This document shows positions 35,417-45,073 of a stretch of 64,000 bases of DNA, piece after piece. A program made the position numbers and the translations under genes. How positions within the stretch are numbered: the stretch's first letter is position 1; each line of letters starts with the position of its first letter. This DNA comes from CAUUJV01 sp963545565 (GTDB lineage Bacteria > Actinomycetota > Actinomycetes > Actinomycetales > Bifidobacteriaceae), in the NCBI GenBank assembly GCA_963545565.1, contig CAUUJV010000003.1, forward strand, positions 62,001-126,000. The letters run 5' to 3'. The notes beneath the pieces were generated by a model. It saw nothing but the letters and a program-made list of their open reading frames with translations. It did no database searches and was not told where the DNA came from.

Positions 35417-35477
35417 AGTAGCGTATTAACTGTATTAACGCAGTAACACAAGCTTAGCTATCGCAAGCCTAATCTGT

Positions 35478-35518
35478 TAGGGTGTGGGTGCCGTGCGCAT
35501 CTGCACCCTAGCTTTTTC
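35478..35518 (+). terminator. Intrinsic terminator after rmlCD
   Basis: TAGGGTG (35479-35485) pairs with CACCCTA (35504-35510), followed by GCTTTTT. It closes the rmlB-rmlCD unit. Confidence 0.75.
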
Positions 35519-35591
35519 AGCTCTACCAAAGTCGTGACTAGCCTAGTCGAGTAAAATTAGAAAAGCCATAACCCCGTCTGGAAGATTTACA

Positions 35592-36635
35592 ATGCATAGC
35601 CCTTTAATAAGCGTTATTATTCCGGTTTACAACTCAGAAAAATATCTACGCCACTGTGTGGATTCAATCCTCCGGCAGACCTATAAGAATTTGGAAATAA
35701 TTCTTGTAGATGATGGAGCCACAGATTCATCTGGGAAGATTGTGGATGAGTTTGCTACGTCTGATTCTCGCGTAAAACCAATTCACCAAGAAAATGGTGG
35801 TATTTCTGTTGCTCAGAATAATGGGCTTGATAATGCTACTGGTGAATACATCGCGTTTTGCGACAATGATGACATTATGCATGAGCAGGCTCTTGAAATC
35901 TTGCTTCAGGCTCTTGAAGTCAGCGGGGCGGATATGTCAAAAGCACGATGGCAACAGTTTGGGGTCTCTCAGATTCTTGAAATCAGCCAGATCTCGCAGC
36001 AAAAGCTTGCAGATAAAGAGCATCTGACTGTTTTTGATAATCCCCTGAACAAATATCAGAACGTATTTAGTAAGGTGCTGCGTATTGTCGGCGGTAAAAA
36101 AGGCGAGGCATACTATTTCAATGAGGCTAATTGGTGCAGACTGTATAGAAGTGGAGTATGGGAAGGCGTGCGTTTCCCGGTAGGACAGTATGCGCAAGAT
36201 GTGCGTGTTGCTGGTCCTCTCTACGAACATATGAACACTGTTGCCGATGTTGATTGTGTGCTGTATTACTGGCTACAAGATTCGGCATCCGTTACTCATT
36301 CATCACAGCCACCAATGTATTGGCATGACAATGTGGACGCGTGTGCGTACGGCTTTAATTTTGCTCTACAGCGCTCAATCACACCATGTAGAAGTTATTA
36401 CGGCATGACAGGTGCGCTTATTGACTTTTCCCACTGCATTCGAGATATGAAAGAGTCTTACTCTTCTGAGCAGAAAATTGCTCAAGCACAAGAACTCTTC
36501 GAAACAGATAAAGCTAGAGTTGAAGCTCTACTCAATAAATTGAGTATCTCTCAGCGTGTTAAAAGTGAAACCCTTACGCAAATACGCCGTGTAGAAAAAA
36601 TGGTGTATGACCGTAAAATTCATCGCATGAAATAA
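35592..36635 (+). CDS. GT2 family glycosyltransferase
   Basis: A 347-residue cytoplasmic enzyme with a GT-A fold: PLISVIIPVYNSEKYLRHCVDSI at the start, IILVDDGATDSSG (UDP/dTDP-sugar binding) and the metal-binding CDNDD near residue 96, within GEYIAFCDNDDIMHEQAL. The C-terminal 100 residues are helical. The ATG has only a modest GGAAG before it. It lies between rmlCD and rmlA, so it probably transfers a rhamnose or a glucose residue onto the polysaccharide; specificity cannot be read from sequence. Confidence 0.85.
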   Translation: MHSPLISVIIPVYNSEKYLRHCVDSILRQTYKNLEIILVDDGATDSSGKIVDEFATSDSRVKPIHQENGGISVAQNNGLDNATGEYIAFCDNDDIMHEQALEILLQALEVSGADMSKARWQQFGVSQILEISQISQQKLADKEHLTVFDNPLNKYQNVFSKVLRIVGGKKGEAYYFNEANWCRLYRSGVWEGVRFPVGQYAQDVRVAGPLYEHMNTVADVDCVLYYWLQDSASVTHSSQPPMYWHDNVDACAYGFNFALQRSITPCRSYYGMTGALIDFSHCIRDMKESYSSEQKIAQAQELFETDKARVEALLNKLSISQRVKSETLTQIRRVEKMVYDRKIHRMK

Positions 36636-36768
36636 CGTTTGTAGCTTATTTGATATATCTAGTTCATGGGAATTATGGAAAACTTATAGATATTCATTCA
36701 AACTGTTTCCGTAGTAACTGACTATATGGGTAGTATGAATCTACTAAGTTTTACGAAAGGAAAGCGTA

Positions 36769-37659
36769 ATGAAGGGCATTATTCTCGCAGGTGGCTCAGG
36801 CACGCGCCTGTATCCGTTGACCACTGTGACGTCCAAACAGCTGCTTCCGGTTTATGACAAGCCTATGATTTACTATCCGCTTTCCGTACTCATGATGGCC
36901 GGAATCCGAGATATCCTTGTGATTTCCACTCCGCATGACCTGCCTAACTTCAAGCGTTTGCTAGGCACTGGTGAACAGTTTGGTCTTCAATTTTCCTACG
37001 TTGAACAGCCTTCTCCAGATGGCTTGGCCCAGGCATTCATTTTGGGTGAAGGGTTTATTGATGGCGAAGCATGCGCACTCGTATTGGGAGACAACATTTT
37101 CTACGGTAACGGGTTGCGCTCAATTCTCACTAGAGCCGCAGCTGTAGAAGCCGGTGCAACAGTATTTGGTTATTACGTAGATGATCCGGAACGTTACGGT
37201 GTAGTGGAATTTGATGACAACAAGAAGGCAATTTCCATCGTAGAAAAGCCAGAACATCCTGCATCTAACTACGCTGTGACGGGACTTTACTTCTATGATT
37301 CTCGCGTAACCGAATTTGCAAAGCAAGTAAAACCTTCACCTCGTGGCGAGCTTGAAATTACTGATTTAAACCGTATGTACTTGGAGCTTGGCGCACTTAA
37401 TGTCACAACACTTGGCCGTGGCTATGCTTGGCTTGACACAGGCACCATGGATTCCCTCTATGAAGCAGGAGAATATGTACGCACAGTTCAGCGTGCGCAA
37501 GGTCTCCCAATCGCAGTACTTGAAGAAATTGCTTACGAGAATCATTGGATTGATCGTGATGAACTCGTTAAGGCTGCAAAACGATATGGTAAGAGCCCAT
37601 ACGGCCAGCACTTGAAGCAAGTTGCTGAAAATCGAGTAATCCTTCGTCCAAATGACTAG
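36769..37659 (+). CDS. rmlA: Glucose-1-phosphate thymidylyltransferase
   Basis: A 296-residue nucleotidyltransferase: MKGIILAGGSGTRLYPLT with the G-x-G-T-R nucleotide loop, KQLLPVYDKPMIYYPLS, EQPSPDGLAQAF, LGDNIFYG (catalytic Asp) and VEKPEHP. It forms dTDP-glucose, the first step of the rhamnose pathway. AAAGGAAA precedes the ATG. It is separated from rmlBCD by one glycosyltransferase gene and followed by the polysaccharide exporter. Confidence 0.95.
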   Translation: MKGIILAGGSGTRLYPLTTVTSKQLLPVYDKPMIYYPLSVLMMAGIRDILVISTPHDLPNFKRLLGTGEQFGLQFSYVEQPSPDGLAQAFILGEGFIDGEACALVLGDNIFYGNGLRSILTRAAAVEAGATVFGYYVDDPERYGVVEFDDNKKAISIVEKPEHPASNYAVTGLYFYDSRVTEFAKQVKPSPRGELEITDLNRMYLELGALNVTTLGRGYAWLDTGTMDSLYEAGEYVRTVQRAQGLPIAVLEEIAYENHWIDRDELVKAAKRYGKSPYGQHLKQVAENRVILRPND

Positions 37660-37693
37660 TAATTATTTCGATAGCAATTTGTCGATAAAATTT

Positions 37694-37734
37694 TGATATA
37701 AGAATTAGAGCTTGTTGGCGATAGCAGGCTCTAA
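37694..37734 (+). promoter_or_regulatory. Extended -10 promoter and leader hairpin before wzm
   Basis: TGATATAAG (37694-37702) fits an extended -10 box. Immediately after it, TTAGAGC (37705-37711) pairs with GCTCTAA (37728-37734), so the transcript would start with or just inside a hairpin about 30 bp before the GTG start. Confidence 0.35.
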
Positions 37735-37767
37735 AATATGCAGAGATGTATATACGTAGGAGTGATT

Positions 37768-38583
37768 GTGCCCATCTTTGAGATTTTTACGAAGAAAAAT
37801 TGGACTCTGCTTAAGGCAATGGTCGGTACTGATTTTAAGCTTCGTTACCAACAGTCATTCCTCGGTTATGTATGGTCTGTGCTGAAGCCACTTATGCTCT
37901 TTGCCATTATGTACGTGGTGTTCATTAAGTTCCTGCGCTTTGGCGATTCTGTGCCTCACTTTTCTGTGGGACTTTTGCTTGGCACAATCATGTGGAACTT
38001 CTTCGTTGAAGCATCCGGTGGCGGTCTTGGCTCCGTTGTTGGGCACGGCGATTTGCTCCGTAAAGTTCATTTCTCTAAGTACATCGTTACCGTTTCCTCA
38101 GTGATGAGCGCACTCATCAATTTCGGAATTAATCTCGTCGTTGTAGTCATTTTTATCTTGGTTAACGGTGTTGAAATTCGCTGGTCAGCATTATGGCTTA
38201 TCCCTATTTTTGCTGAGCTCATTCTCATCAGTACAGGTGTTGCTCTCTTCCTTGGTGCTTGGTATGTAACTTTGCGAGATCTTAGCCCAATTTGGGAAGT
38301 GGTTGTGCAGGCTGGGTTCTATGCAACCCCAATTATTTACCCACTTTCTTTGGTTTCCACTAATGTGAATCCGCTTATTGCTAAGCTCATGCTTCTGAAT
38401 CCTCTTGCACAGATTATTCAGGATGCACGTCACGTTCTCATCTCCGATCAGAACCCTGTTATTTGGGGAACTTTCAGTCACTTCTGGATTTCATTCATTC
38501 CGGTTATTATTTCAATCGCTATTTTTGTTGGCGGAGTCATGTTCTTCGACAAGCGTTCTAAGAATTTTGCTGAACTGGTTTAA
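37768..38583 (+). CDS. wzm: Polysaccharide ABC exporter permease (Wzm/RgpC type)
   Basis: A 271-residue membrane protein with six helices, of the ABC2/Wzm family: the N-terminal amphipathic segment LLKAMVGTDFKLRYQQSFLGYVWSVLKPL is highly typical, as is NPLAQIIQDARHVL in the last third. TAGGAG lies 5 bases before the GTG at 37768; the upstream ATG at 37738 is in the leader and has no site. With the Wzt ATPase encoded 20 bp on, it exports a lipid-linked polysaccharide. Confidence 0.9.
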   Translation: MPIFEIFTKKNWTLLKAMVGTDFKLRYQQSFLGYVWSVLKPLMLFAIMYVVFIKFLRFGDSVPHFSVGLLLGTIMWNFFVEASGGGLGSVVGHGDLLRKVHFSKYIVTVSSVMSALINFGINLVVVVIFILVNGVEIRWSALWLIPIFAELILISTGVALFLGAWYVTLRDLSPIWEVVVQAGFYATPIIYPLSLVSTNVNPLIAKLMLLNPLAQIIQDARHVLISDQNPVIWGTFSHFWISFIPVIISIAIFVGGVMFFDKRSKNFAELV

Positions 38584-38603
38584 GGCTTTAGGTGAATACA
38601 AGT

Positions 38604-39836
38604 ATGACTAATGAAGAAACTGATATGACAAGTAGCGATGATATTGCTCTCAGCGTTAAGCACGTTTCCAAAAACTTCCAGCTTCCAACTGAGCCAGTAA
38701 ACACTCTCAAAGGAAATCTTTTCAATTTGATTCATGGCACCACTGGGTACAAAACTCAGCATGTTTTGAAAGATATTTCTTTTGATGTGAAAAAGGGTGA
38801 TTTTTATGGAATTGTTGGAAAGAACGGTTCTGGAAAATCGACACTTTTGAAGATCATCTCTGAGATTTATTCCACTGACGGTGGATCTGTAGAAGTTCAT
38901 GGAAAACTTGTTCCATTTATTGAGCTTGGTGTTGGCTTTAACCCTGAATTAACGGGGCGCGAAAACGTCTATATGAACGGCGCTATGCTTGGCTTCACTA
39001 GATCTCAAGTGGATGATATGTATGACGATATCGTTGCATTTGCTGAGCTTGAAGACTTTATGGAGCAGAAACTAAAGAATTACTCCAGTGGTATGCAAGT
39101 GCGTTTGGCATTCTCTGTGGCTATTAAATCTCAGGGAGATATTCTTGTGCTTGACGAGGTTCTAGCAGTTGGCGATGAGGCATTCCAAAAGAAGTGCCAG
39201 GATTACTTCTTTGAGGCAAAACGTCAGAAGAAAACCGTTATTCTTGTAACTCACTCTATGCCTGATGTGCGTCGTTACTGTACAAAGGCACTCTTTATTC
39301 AGGACGGTCGTATTTCCAAGATGGGCGTTCCTGACGAAATTGCTGATGCGTACTCAGATTCTTTCCTTCCTTCAAAGAATGAACCAGCACAGAATGCTGC
39401 GAATACTGCAACTGAGACAGAAACACCTGTTGAGCCAGTCGATTTCATCTCTATGACCACTCTTGTAGATGGCGAAGAACAGAAAATGATGGCAGTGGGA
39501 GAGGACTTCACTTTCCAAACAAAGGTTAAAGTTAATAAACCTACGAGTGCTCATAACCTCTCCATTGATGTTTTTGATGGTCGTGGAATCCTTGTACAAA
39601 CTCTTGTACTTGGTGAAGAAGGCGATGAGCCATTAAGCGTGGGTGAGCACACTTTAACAACTACTTTTAAAAACGTGATGGCTTTCGGTGATTTCCACAC
39701 TAATCTGAATCGTCAAGATGGTGAAGAAGGCTTTAGTGTGCGTGATATTGCATGCCGTTTCCACTTGAAGGGCATGGCTGGTCGCAGTATGCCTGTTATC
39801 GACGTTCCAACTCAGACAGTTATTACAAATGATTAA
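38604..39836 (+). CDS. wzt: Polysaccharide ABC exporter ATPase with C-terminal domain (Wzt type)
   Basis: A 410-residue ATPase. The nucleotide-binding domain (about 10-245) has Walker A GIVGKNGSGKST, the signature YSSGMQVRLAFS, Walker B ILVLDEVLAVGD and VTHSMPD. The C-terminal 150 residues form a beta-rich domain (from about FISMTTLVDGEEQ) like the Wzt carbohydrate-binding domain, which in O-antigen exporters recognises the chain end. AGGTGA precedes the ATG at 38604 better than the GTG at 38592. It overlaps the next glycosyltransferase gene by 8 bp. Confidence 0.9.
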   Translation: MTNEETDMTSSDDIALSVKHVSKNFQLPTEPVNTLKGNLFNLIHGTTGYKTQHVLKDISFDVKKGDFYGIVGKNGSGKSTLLKIISEIYSTDGGSVEVHGKLVPFIELGVGFNPELTGRENVYMNGAMLGFTRSQVDDMYDDIVAFAELEDFMEQKLKNYSSGMQVRLAFSVAIKSQGDILVLDEVLAVGDEAFQKKCQDYFFEAKRQKKTVILVTHSMPDVRRYCTKALFIQDGRISKMGVPDEIADAYSDSFLPSKNEPAQNAANTATETETPVEPVDFISMTTLVDGEEQKMMAVGEDFTFQTKVKVNKPTSAHNLSIDVFDGRGILVQTLVLGEEGDEPLSVGEHTLTTTFKNVMAFGDFHTNLNRQDGEEGFSVRDIACRFHLKGMAGRSMPVIDVPTQTVITND

Positions 39837-42800
39837 TCTACTTGATACATATAACTATAGGGTCGCTATTGACAGCTTCGGAGTAGCCCCAGAAGATTCC
39901 TCTAGTTTTGAGATTCGTGGCTGGGCTGTTGATTCATTCCGTCATGATACTTTGGCTATCGATTCCAGTGATACCGATGTACGAGTTCGTCGTTTTTCGC
40001 GTGAAGATATTTGCACAGTTCATAAAATCAAGTCTGGAATCAAAGTTGCTTTTATTCTTACCTTTCCTAAGCATACGCGTAGCATTCCGCTCACGATTCA
40101 CACCCCTGGCTCAGATATAGAGTCAACTGTCGATGTTGCTAAGGTGCGTGACCATTTCTTGCTTGAAAAAGCTAAAGTAGTAGGCGAGCGTGCTGGACGT
40201 GGAGTAAAGCTCGCTGTGCAACCTTCTCGCTGGAGTAAACTGGTTGATCGAGTGGCTTACTATTCAGGAATCAGGAAAGATTTCTATACAAAATGGTGTG
40301 AAAAATATGAAACTTTGACCAAGATTCAAGCAGAGAACGGTACTGCACAAATGAAGGTGCGCCCAAAGTTCTCCATTGTTACACCTGTGTACAACGTAGA
40401 TGAAAAGTGGCTGCGTGAATTCATCGAGTCCGTGCGTTCACAGTGGTACACAAATTGGGAACTCTGCATCGCTGACGACTGCTCGTCAGCTGAACATGTG
40501 CGTAAAGTCCTTGAAGAATATGCTTCAGCCGATTCTCGCATCAAAGTATTCTTCAGAGAGAAGAACGGGGGAATCTCTGAAGCGACAAATAGTGCTATGG
40601 CATTGGCTACTGGCGATTTCATTGGCTTCATGGATAATGACGATATTTTAGCTCCTCAAGCGCTGTTCAGAATGGCTCAGGCAATTAATCAGAATGAGAT
40701 GGTTGATTTCCTCTACTCCGATGAAGACAAGATTAACGAGCGTGGTGAGCGTTTCGACCCATTCTTCAAGCCTGGATTCTCCCCTCAGCTTCTGCGTGGA
40801 CATAATTACATTACTCATTTCGTAGTTGTGCGCAAAACTGTTGTTGATAAGATCGGTAACTTCCGTGCAGAATTTAGCGGATCGCAGGATTATGATTTTG
40901 TGCTTCGTGCAACTCAGGTATCTCGTACTGTTGTTCACGTTCCAGAAATGCTCTATCACTGGAGAACTCTGACAACTTCCGTTGCCGGTGATCCTTATAG
41001 TAAGTATTACGCGTATGAGGCAGGTCGCAAGGCCTTGCAAGAAACATTTGATAGAGAAGGTATTAACGCTCAGGTCTCCATGCTTAAACACCTCGGAACA
41101 TATGGAGTTTCCTATAACCCGGGTAATGCCAAAGTACTCGTTGTGTATTCAGATTTAACTAATGAACAGGTAGAGGAGCTCAAGTCCACCACACAGTATT
41201 CTAATGTTGAATATGTTGAGAATACACATACGCATGCCATAGAAGAAGCATTGGAAAAAACTCATGCTGACTATATTGTGCTTGTTTCTGGTGTGCTTCC
41301 GCACAAGAGCACGTGGGTCAAAGACTTGCTCTCTGTTACGTGGCAGAAACAAGTTGCTGCAGTTAGCGGTATGGTGATTGACAAACAGTCCCGCGTAGAG
41401 ATGGCGGGGGTAAGCCTTAAATCTCTTAAGGATGGCAAGCCATTCGATGGAGCCGGCGAATTCTCTGACGACACTGGATACTACTTCCGCGTGGCTCTTC
41501 CCCGCGAAATTTTCTCCAGTACAGAACAGATTTTGCTTGTTAATTCCAAGGCTTACAAGTCAGTTGGCTTCATCAACGATGATTTGCCTCGAGGCTTGCG
41601 TGGCATAGATTTGTGCGCACGCATAAATGCCGATGGTTTGGGTAATACAATTTTCAACCCTCTTGTTCAGGCAGTTAATCAGAACGATCAGCCTTTGGAA
41701 ATTTCTAAGAACGATATCAAGAATTATGTAGAAAACCATTCTGGAAAGTTCCGGGATATCTTCAGTCCTGCGGCAATCGTGCCAAAAGACCCAGATGACC
41801 ATCCTGTTGTTATTGCCATCGATGATGTTAAGGAAGTTGCAGAGAACACATTTGCCGTTACTGGCTGGTCTGCAGACATTCACTTTAAGAATGCAGCAGA
41901 AATTTACCTCGATGCTAAGAGCTTTGATAACACTGAAATCTTAGATATCACGCGAGTAGTTCGCCCAGATGTAGCATCTTTCCACGGAATGAATAAAGAA
42001 ACTGAGCTCGGTTTCATTGTCACAGTGAAAACAACCTCAAGCTCATTTACTCTCGTTGGCTCTACTGAGCATGGCGAAGATACCGTTAAGGTCAATGTTT
42101 CTGCAGTTAATCGCGCTTTGAAACGCAGTCGCCGTTACTTGAAGATGGCAAAGCATCCTCGCTCTTTTGCAAAGCGAGTGAATCGTAAGCTCTTTGGTGA
42201 AGCTCAGAAAAAGCAGGCTTACGATAAGTTCCTCAAGAATGTAGAAGCTAAGCAACCTAGTTCTACCGTTCTTATTGATGAGAATAGCCCACTTATTTCA
42301 ATTGTTGTGCCGGTGTACAACGTGGAAGAAAAGTGGCTGCGTAAGTGCGTTGATTCCATTAAGAATCAGACCTACACCAAGTGGGAACTTTGCCTTGCGG
42401 ATGATTATTCTCCGTCTGCACATGTGCGCCCATTGATTGAGTCAATTCTTAAGGAAGACAAGCGAATTAAGGCTGTGTTCCGTGAGGAGAATGGCCATAT
42501 TTCTAAGGCGACGAACTCTGCTTTGGAAATTGCCACAGGTGATTTTATTGCATTGATGGATAACGATGATGAGCTTCCAAATAACGCGCTTATGGAAGTT
42601 GCTCGCGTAATTGTTGACCATCCTGACGTTGACTTGATTTACTCTGATGAAGACAAGATTGACGAGAATGGCAAGAGGAGTGATCCTGCTTTCAAACCGG
42701 ATTATTCTCCAGATCTTTTGATGAGCACAAACTACATAAGCCATTTGGGTGTTTACCGCGCATCTATTATGAAAGAGCTTGGCGGATTCCGCTCGGAGTT

Positions 42801-43908
42801 CGATGGTTCCCAAGATTATGATTTGGTGCTCCGCTTTGTCGAGAAAACAGCTCCAGAGCATATTCACCACATTCCACGCGTGCTGTATCACTGGCGAATG
42901 CTACCAACCTCTACTGCAGGGAATCAGTCTGCTAAGGATTACGCATTTGTGGCTGGCCTTAAGGCTGTGCAAGCAGCGCTAGATCGCCGTGGAATCAAGG
43001 CAACTGCTCGCCGTAGTTTCCTCAATGGAATTTATGACATCGATTACGATATTGCATCTCATGACATGGTTTCCGTAATCATTCCTACCAAGGATGGTTA
43101 TGACAATATCGAGCGCAGTGTTAGCTCGATTCTTGAGAAAACCACATACGACAATTATGAAATTGTTATTGCAGATAACGGCAGTACTAATCCGGCAATG
43201 CAGACTCTTTACACCGAGCTAGGGCAGAAGGCATCTGAACTTGGCAAGAAGTTGCACGTACTCGATATTGATATTCCATTCAATTTCTCACGCATTAACA
43301 ATCTTGCCGCGAAGGAAGCTGAAGGAAAGTACCTGCTGTTCCTCAACGATGACACCGAGGTAATCGCGCCAAATTGGATGACTACTATGATTAGCTGGTC
43401 TCAGCAAGAACGCGTCGGCATAGTGGGTGCAAAGCTTTATTATCCTAAGGAAGTTATTCAGCACGCAGGTGTTGTGCTCGGCTTGGGTGGCGTTGCAGGC
43501 CATGTGTTTGCAGGTGCTCCACGCACAGATATTGGCCAGTATGGCCGATTGATGGAGAACACAAATTACTACGCTCTCACCGCTGCTTGCTTCATGCTTC
43601 GTGCAGATGATTTCTGGGCAGTTAATGGCTTTGATGAGACTTTCGACGTAGCCTATAACGATGTTGATATTTGCATTCGCGTGCATGACCAGCTTGGGAG
43701 AGATAACGTGTGGGTTCACGAAGCTGAGCTTTACCACTATGAATCCATCACTCGTGGCCATGACGCAGCTTCTCAGAAGAAAATGGAGCGCCTTATGCGT
43801 GAGTCTGAGCGTATGCGCAAATTGTATGCAGAAATTATTGACAATGACCCATACTACAATCCGAACTTGTCGCGTACAGATGCACAGCTCACTCCACGTG
43901 TAAGTTGA
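39829..43908 (+). CDS. Giant multi-domain GT2 glycosyltransferase (internally duplicated)
   Basis: A 1359-residue protein. By eye it is a tandem duplication: a beta-rich domain (about 1-120), GT2 domain A (from about 180, KFSIVTPVYNV with MDNDD near 268), a degenerate GT2-like domain (about 430-620), then a second beta-rich domain (about 665-770), GT2 domain A' (from about 822, LISIVVPVYNV with MDNDD near 910) and an intact GT2 domain B' (from about 1080, MVSVIIPTKDG with LNDDTEV near 1167). It probably builds the backbone of the exported rhamnose-containing polysaccharide, adding several residues per cycle. Coupled to wzt by overlap (ATGA). Confidence 0.85.
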   Translation: MINLLDTYNYRVAIDSFGVAPEDSSSFEIRGWAVDSFRHDTLAIDSSDTDVRVRRFSREDICTVHKIKSGIKVAFILTFPKHTRSIPLTIHTPGSDIESTVDVAKVRDHFLLEKAKVVGERAGRGVKLAVQPSRWSKLVDRVAYYSGIRKDFYTKWCEKYETLTKIQAENGTAQMKVRPKFSIVTPVYNVDEKWLREFIESVRSQWYTNWELCIADDCSSAEHVRKVLEEYASADSRIKVFFREKNGGISEATNSAMALATGDFIGFMDNDDILAPQALFRMAQAINQNEMVDFLYSDEDKINERGERFDPFFKPGFSPQLLRGHNYITHFVVVRKTVVDKIGNFRAEFSGSQDYDFVLRATQVSRTVVHVPEMLYHWRTLTTSVAGDPYSKYYAYEAGRKALQETFDREGINAQVSMLKHLGTYGVSYNPGNAKVLVVYSDLTNEQVEELKSTTQYSNVEYVENTHTHAIEEALEKTHADYIVLVSGVLPHKSTWVKDLLSVTWQKQVAAVSGMVIDKQSRVEMAGVSLKSLKDGKPFDGAGEFSDDTGYYFRVALPREIFSSTEQILLVNSKAYKSVGFINDDLPRGLRGIDLCARINADGLGNTIFNPLVQAVNQNDQPLEISKNDIKNYVENHSGKFRDIFSPAAIVPKDPDDHPVVIAIDDVKEVAENTFAVTGWSADIHFKNAAEIYLDAKSFDNTEILDITRVVRPDVASFHGMNKETELGFIVTVKTTSSSFTLVGSTEHGEDTVKVNVSAVNRALKRSRRYLKMAKHPRSFAKRVNRKLFGEAQKKQAYDKFLKNVEAKQPSSTVLIDENSPLISIVVPVYNVEEKWLRKCVDSIKNQTYTKWELCLADDYSPSAHVRPLIESILKEDKRIKAVFREENGHISKATNSALEIATGDFIALMDNDDELPNNALMEVARVIVDHPDVDLIYSDEDKIDENGKRSDPAFKPDYSPDLLMSTNYISHLGVYRASIMKELGGFRSEFDGSQDYDLVLRFVEKTAPEHIHHIPRVLYHWRMLPTSTAGNQSAKDYAFVAGLKAVQAALDRRGIKATARRSFLNGIYDIDYDIASHDMVSVIIPTKDGYDNIERSVSSILEKTTYDNYEIVIADNGSTNPAMQTLYTELGQKASELGKKLHVLDIDIPFNFSRINNLAAKEAEGKYLLFLNDDTEVIAPNWMTTMISWSQQERVGIVGAKLYYPKEVIQHAGVVLGLGGVAGHVFAGAPRTDIGQYGRLMENTNYYALTAACFMLRADDFWAVNGFDETFDVAYNDVDICIRVHDQLGRDNVWVHEAELYHYESITRGHDAASQKKMERLMRESERMRKLYAEIIDNDPYYNPNLSRTDAQLTPRVS

Positions 43909-43914
43909 TTCTTA

Positions 43915-44946
43915 TTAATCCTCAAGAGGAGAAGGCATAGGCTTCCAGTCTGGGTCATGCAGAATTGTGCGTGAATCCCACCAACCACTAATGAGCTTCT
44001 TGACGCCACTGCCAACATGCTCACGATCTACAGTTATAAGGCGGATAACTTCCTTGCAGAATGTTGCCGCCGTGCCAAGAGCAAACATGAACGGCCGATA
44101 ATCGCCATGAGCCATGAAGTAGCGAGCCATGTAGCCACGGTTGCGCATTATGTGGTAACGGTTCATATCTGATGTGGAGTTGAGTTGGCGTACGCCTGCA
44201 ATATCCCAATTTGCAATGGTGCGGGTACGGCTCAATACTTTATCTGGAATAACAATAGGATTTGTTACCTTACTTGCGAGATAGCCGTACATGGTGTCAT
44301 CCCAGTAAATAAAGAAGCGACTATCAGGGAAGCCAATCTGCTGCACAATATTGCGACGGAATAATCCGCCTTCGAAGCACATGGTGTTCATTACGCGATA
44401 CCCGGCAGATCCGAATGCTGCAGGAGCGATTGGGTTAGGAATACCCATGGAAACAATGAACTGATATTGCCAGTAGAAGTCTCCGCCATCATAGTCATAG
44501 CGACTACCCTGAATCACGTCGTGTCTAGGCATCCACTTGCCGAGTTTTTCAAGGGCATCAGAAGTCACAGCAACATCGTCATCCATCACCCAGAACCACT
44601 CAGCACCAAGCTTATATGCACGTTGCATGCCAGCAGAGAAGCCGCCTGCACCCCCAGTGTTCTCAGTCATCGCTTGGTAAACCACGCGTTCGCTATTTCC
44701 TTCAGCGTCTGCAGTAGTTGTGCCCCAAGCTTCTTTTAAATCAGCACTGAACTGCTTAGTCATAGATTTAGTTTGTTCTGAACCTTCATTGTCGATGATG
44801 ATAATTCGCCATGGATGCACTGTTAAAGTTTTATAGGAATCCATAAGCTTTTCAAGCAATTCTTGACGTTTATATGTCACTACTACGATTGCCAATTTTT
44901 CGCATAATTGCTGTGCTGTTTCAAGAGAAGTTTGAGAAGCTGTCAT
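43915..44946 (-). CDS. GT2 glycosyltransferase, galactofuranosyltransferase-like (GlfT/rhamnosyltransferase group)
   Basis: A 343-residue GT2 enzyme: LAIVVVTYKRQELLEKLMDSY, ENTGGAGGFSAGMQRA and the metal site WFWVMDDDVAVTSDAL, followed by RFFIYWDDTMYG (likely catalytic base region). ENxGGAGGF is typical of galactofuranosyltransferases such as GlfT1 and of related rhamnosyltransferases. UDP-galactopyranose mutase is encoded two genes away, so UDP-galactofuranose is the likely donor. Start taken at 44946; an ATG at 44964 lies 7 bases after TAATAT and could be a leaderless start. Convergent with the giant transferase gene, 6 bp apart. Confidence 0.82.
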   Translation of the reverse strand: MTASQTSLETAQQLCEKLAIVVVTYKRQELLEKLMDSYKTLTVHPWRIIIIDNEGSEQTKSMTKQFSADLKEAWGTTTADAEGNSERVVYQAMTENTGGAGGFSAGMQRAYKLGAEWFWVMDDDVAVTSDALEKLGKWMPRHDVIQGSRYDYDGGDFYWQYQFIVSMGIPNPIAPAAFGSAGYRVMNTMCFEGGLFRRNIVQQIGFPDSRFFIYWDDTMYGYLASKVTNPIVIPDKVLSRTRTIANWDIAGVRQLNSTSDMNRYHIMRNRGYMARYFMAHGDYRPFMFALGTAATFCKEVIRLITVDREHVGSGVKKLISGWWDSRTILHDPDWKPMPSPLED

Positions 44947-45073
44947 GGTCCCATTCTTGCACATGTGCAGAATATTAGACGATATGTGCTAATCAGGAGT
45001 AAAGTTGCTGCTTTGTACGGTAATGTGAAGAAGATTTGAGAATTGCATAACTCGTTTGAGGGAGGTGGCACTG

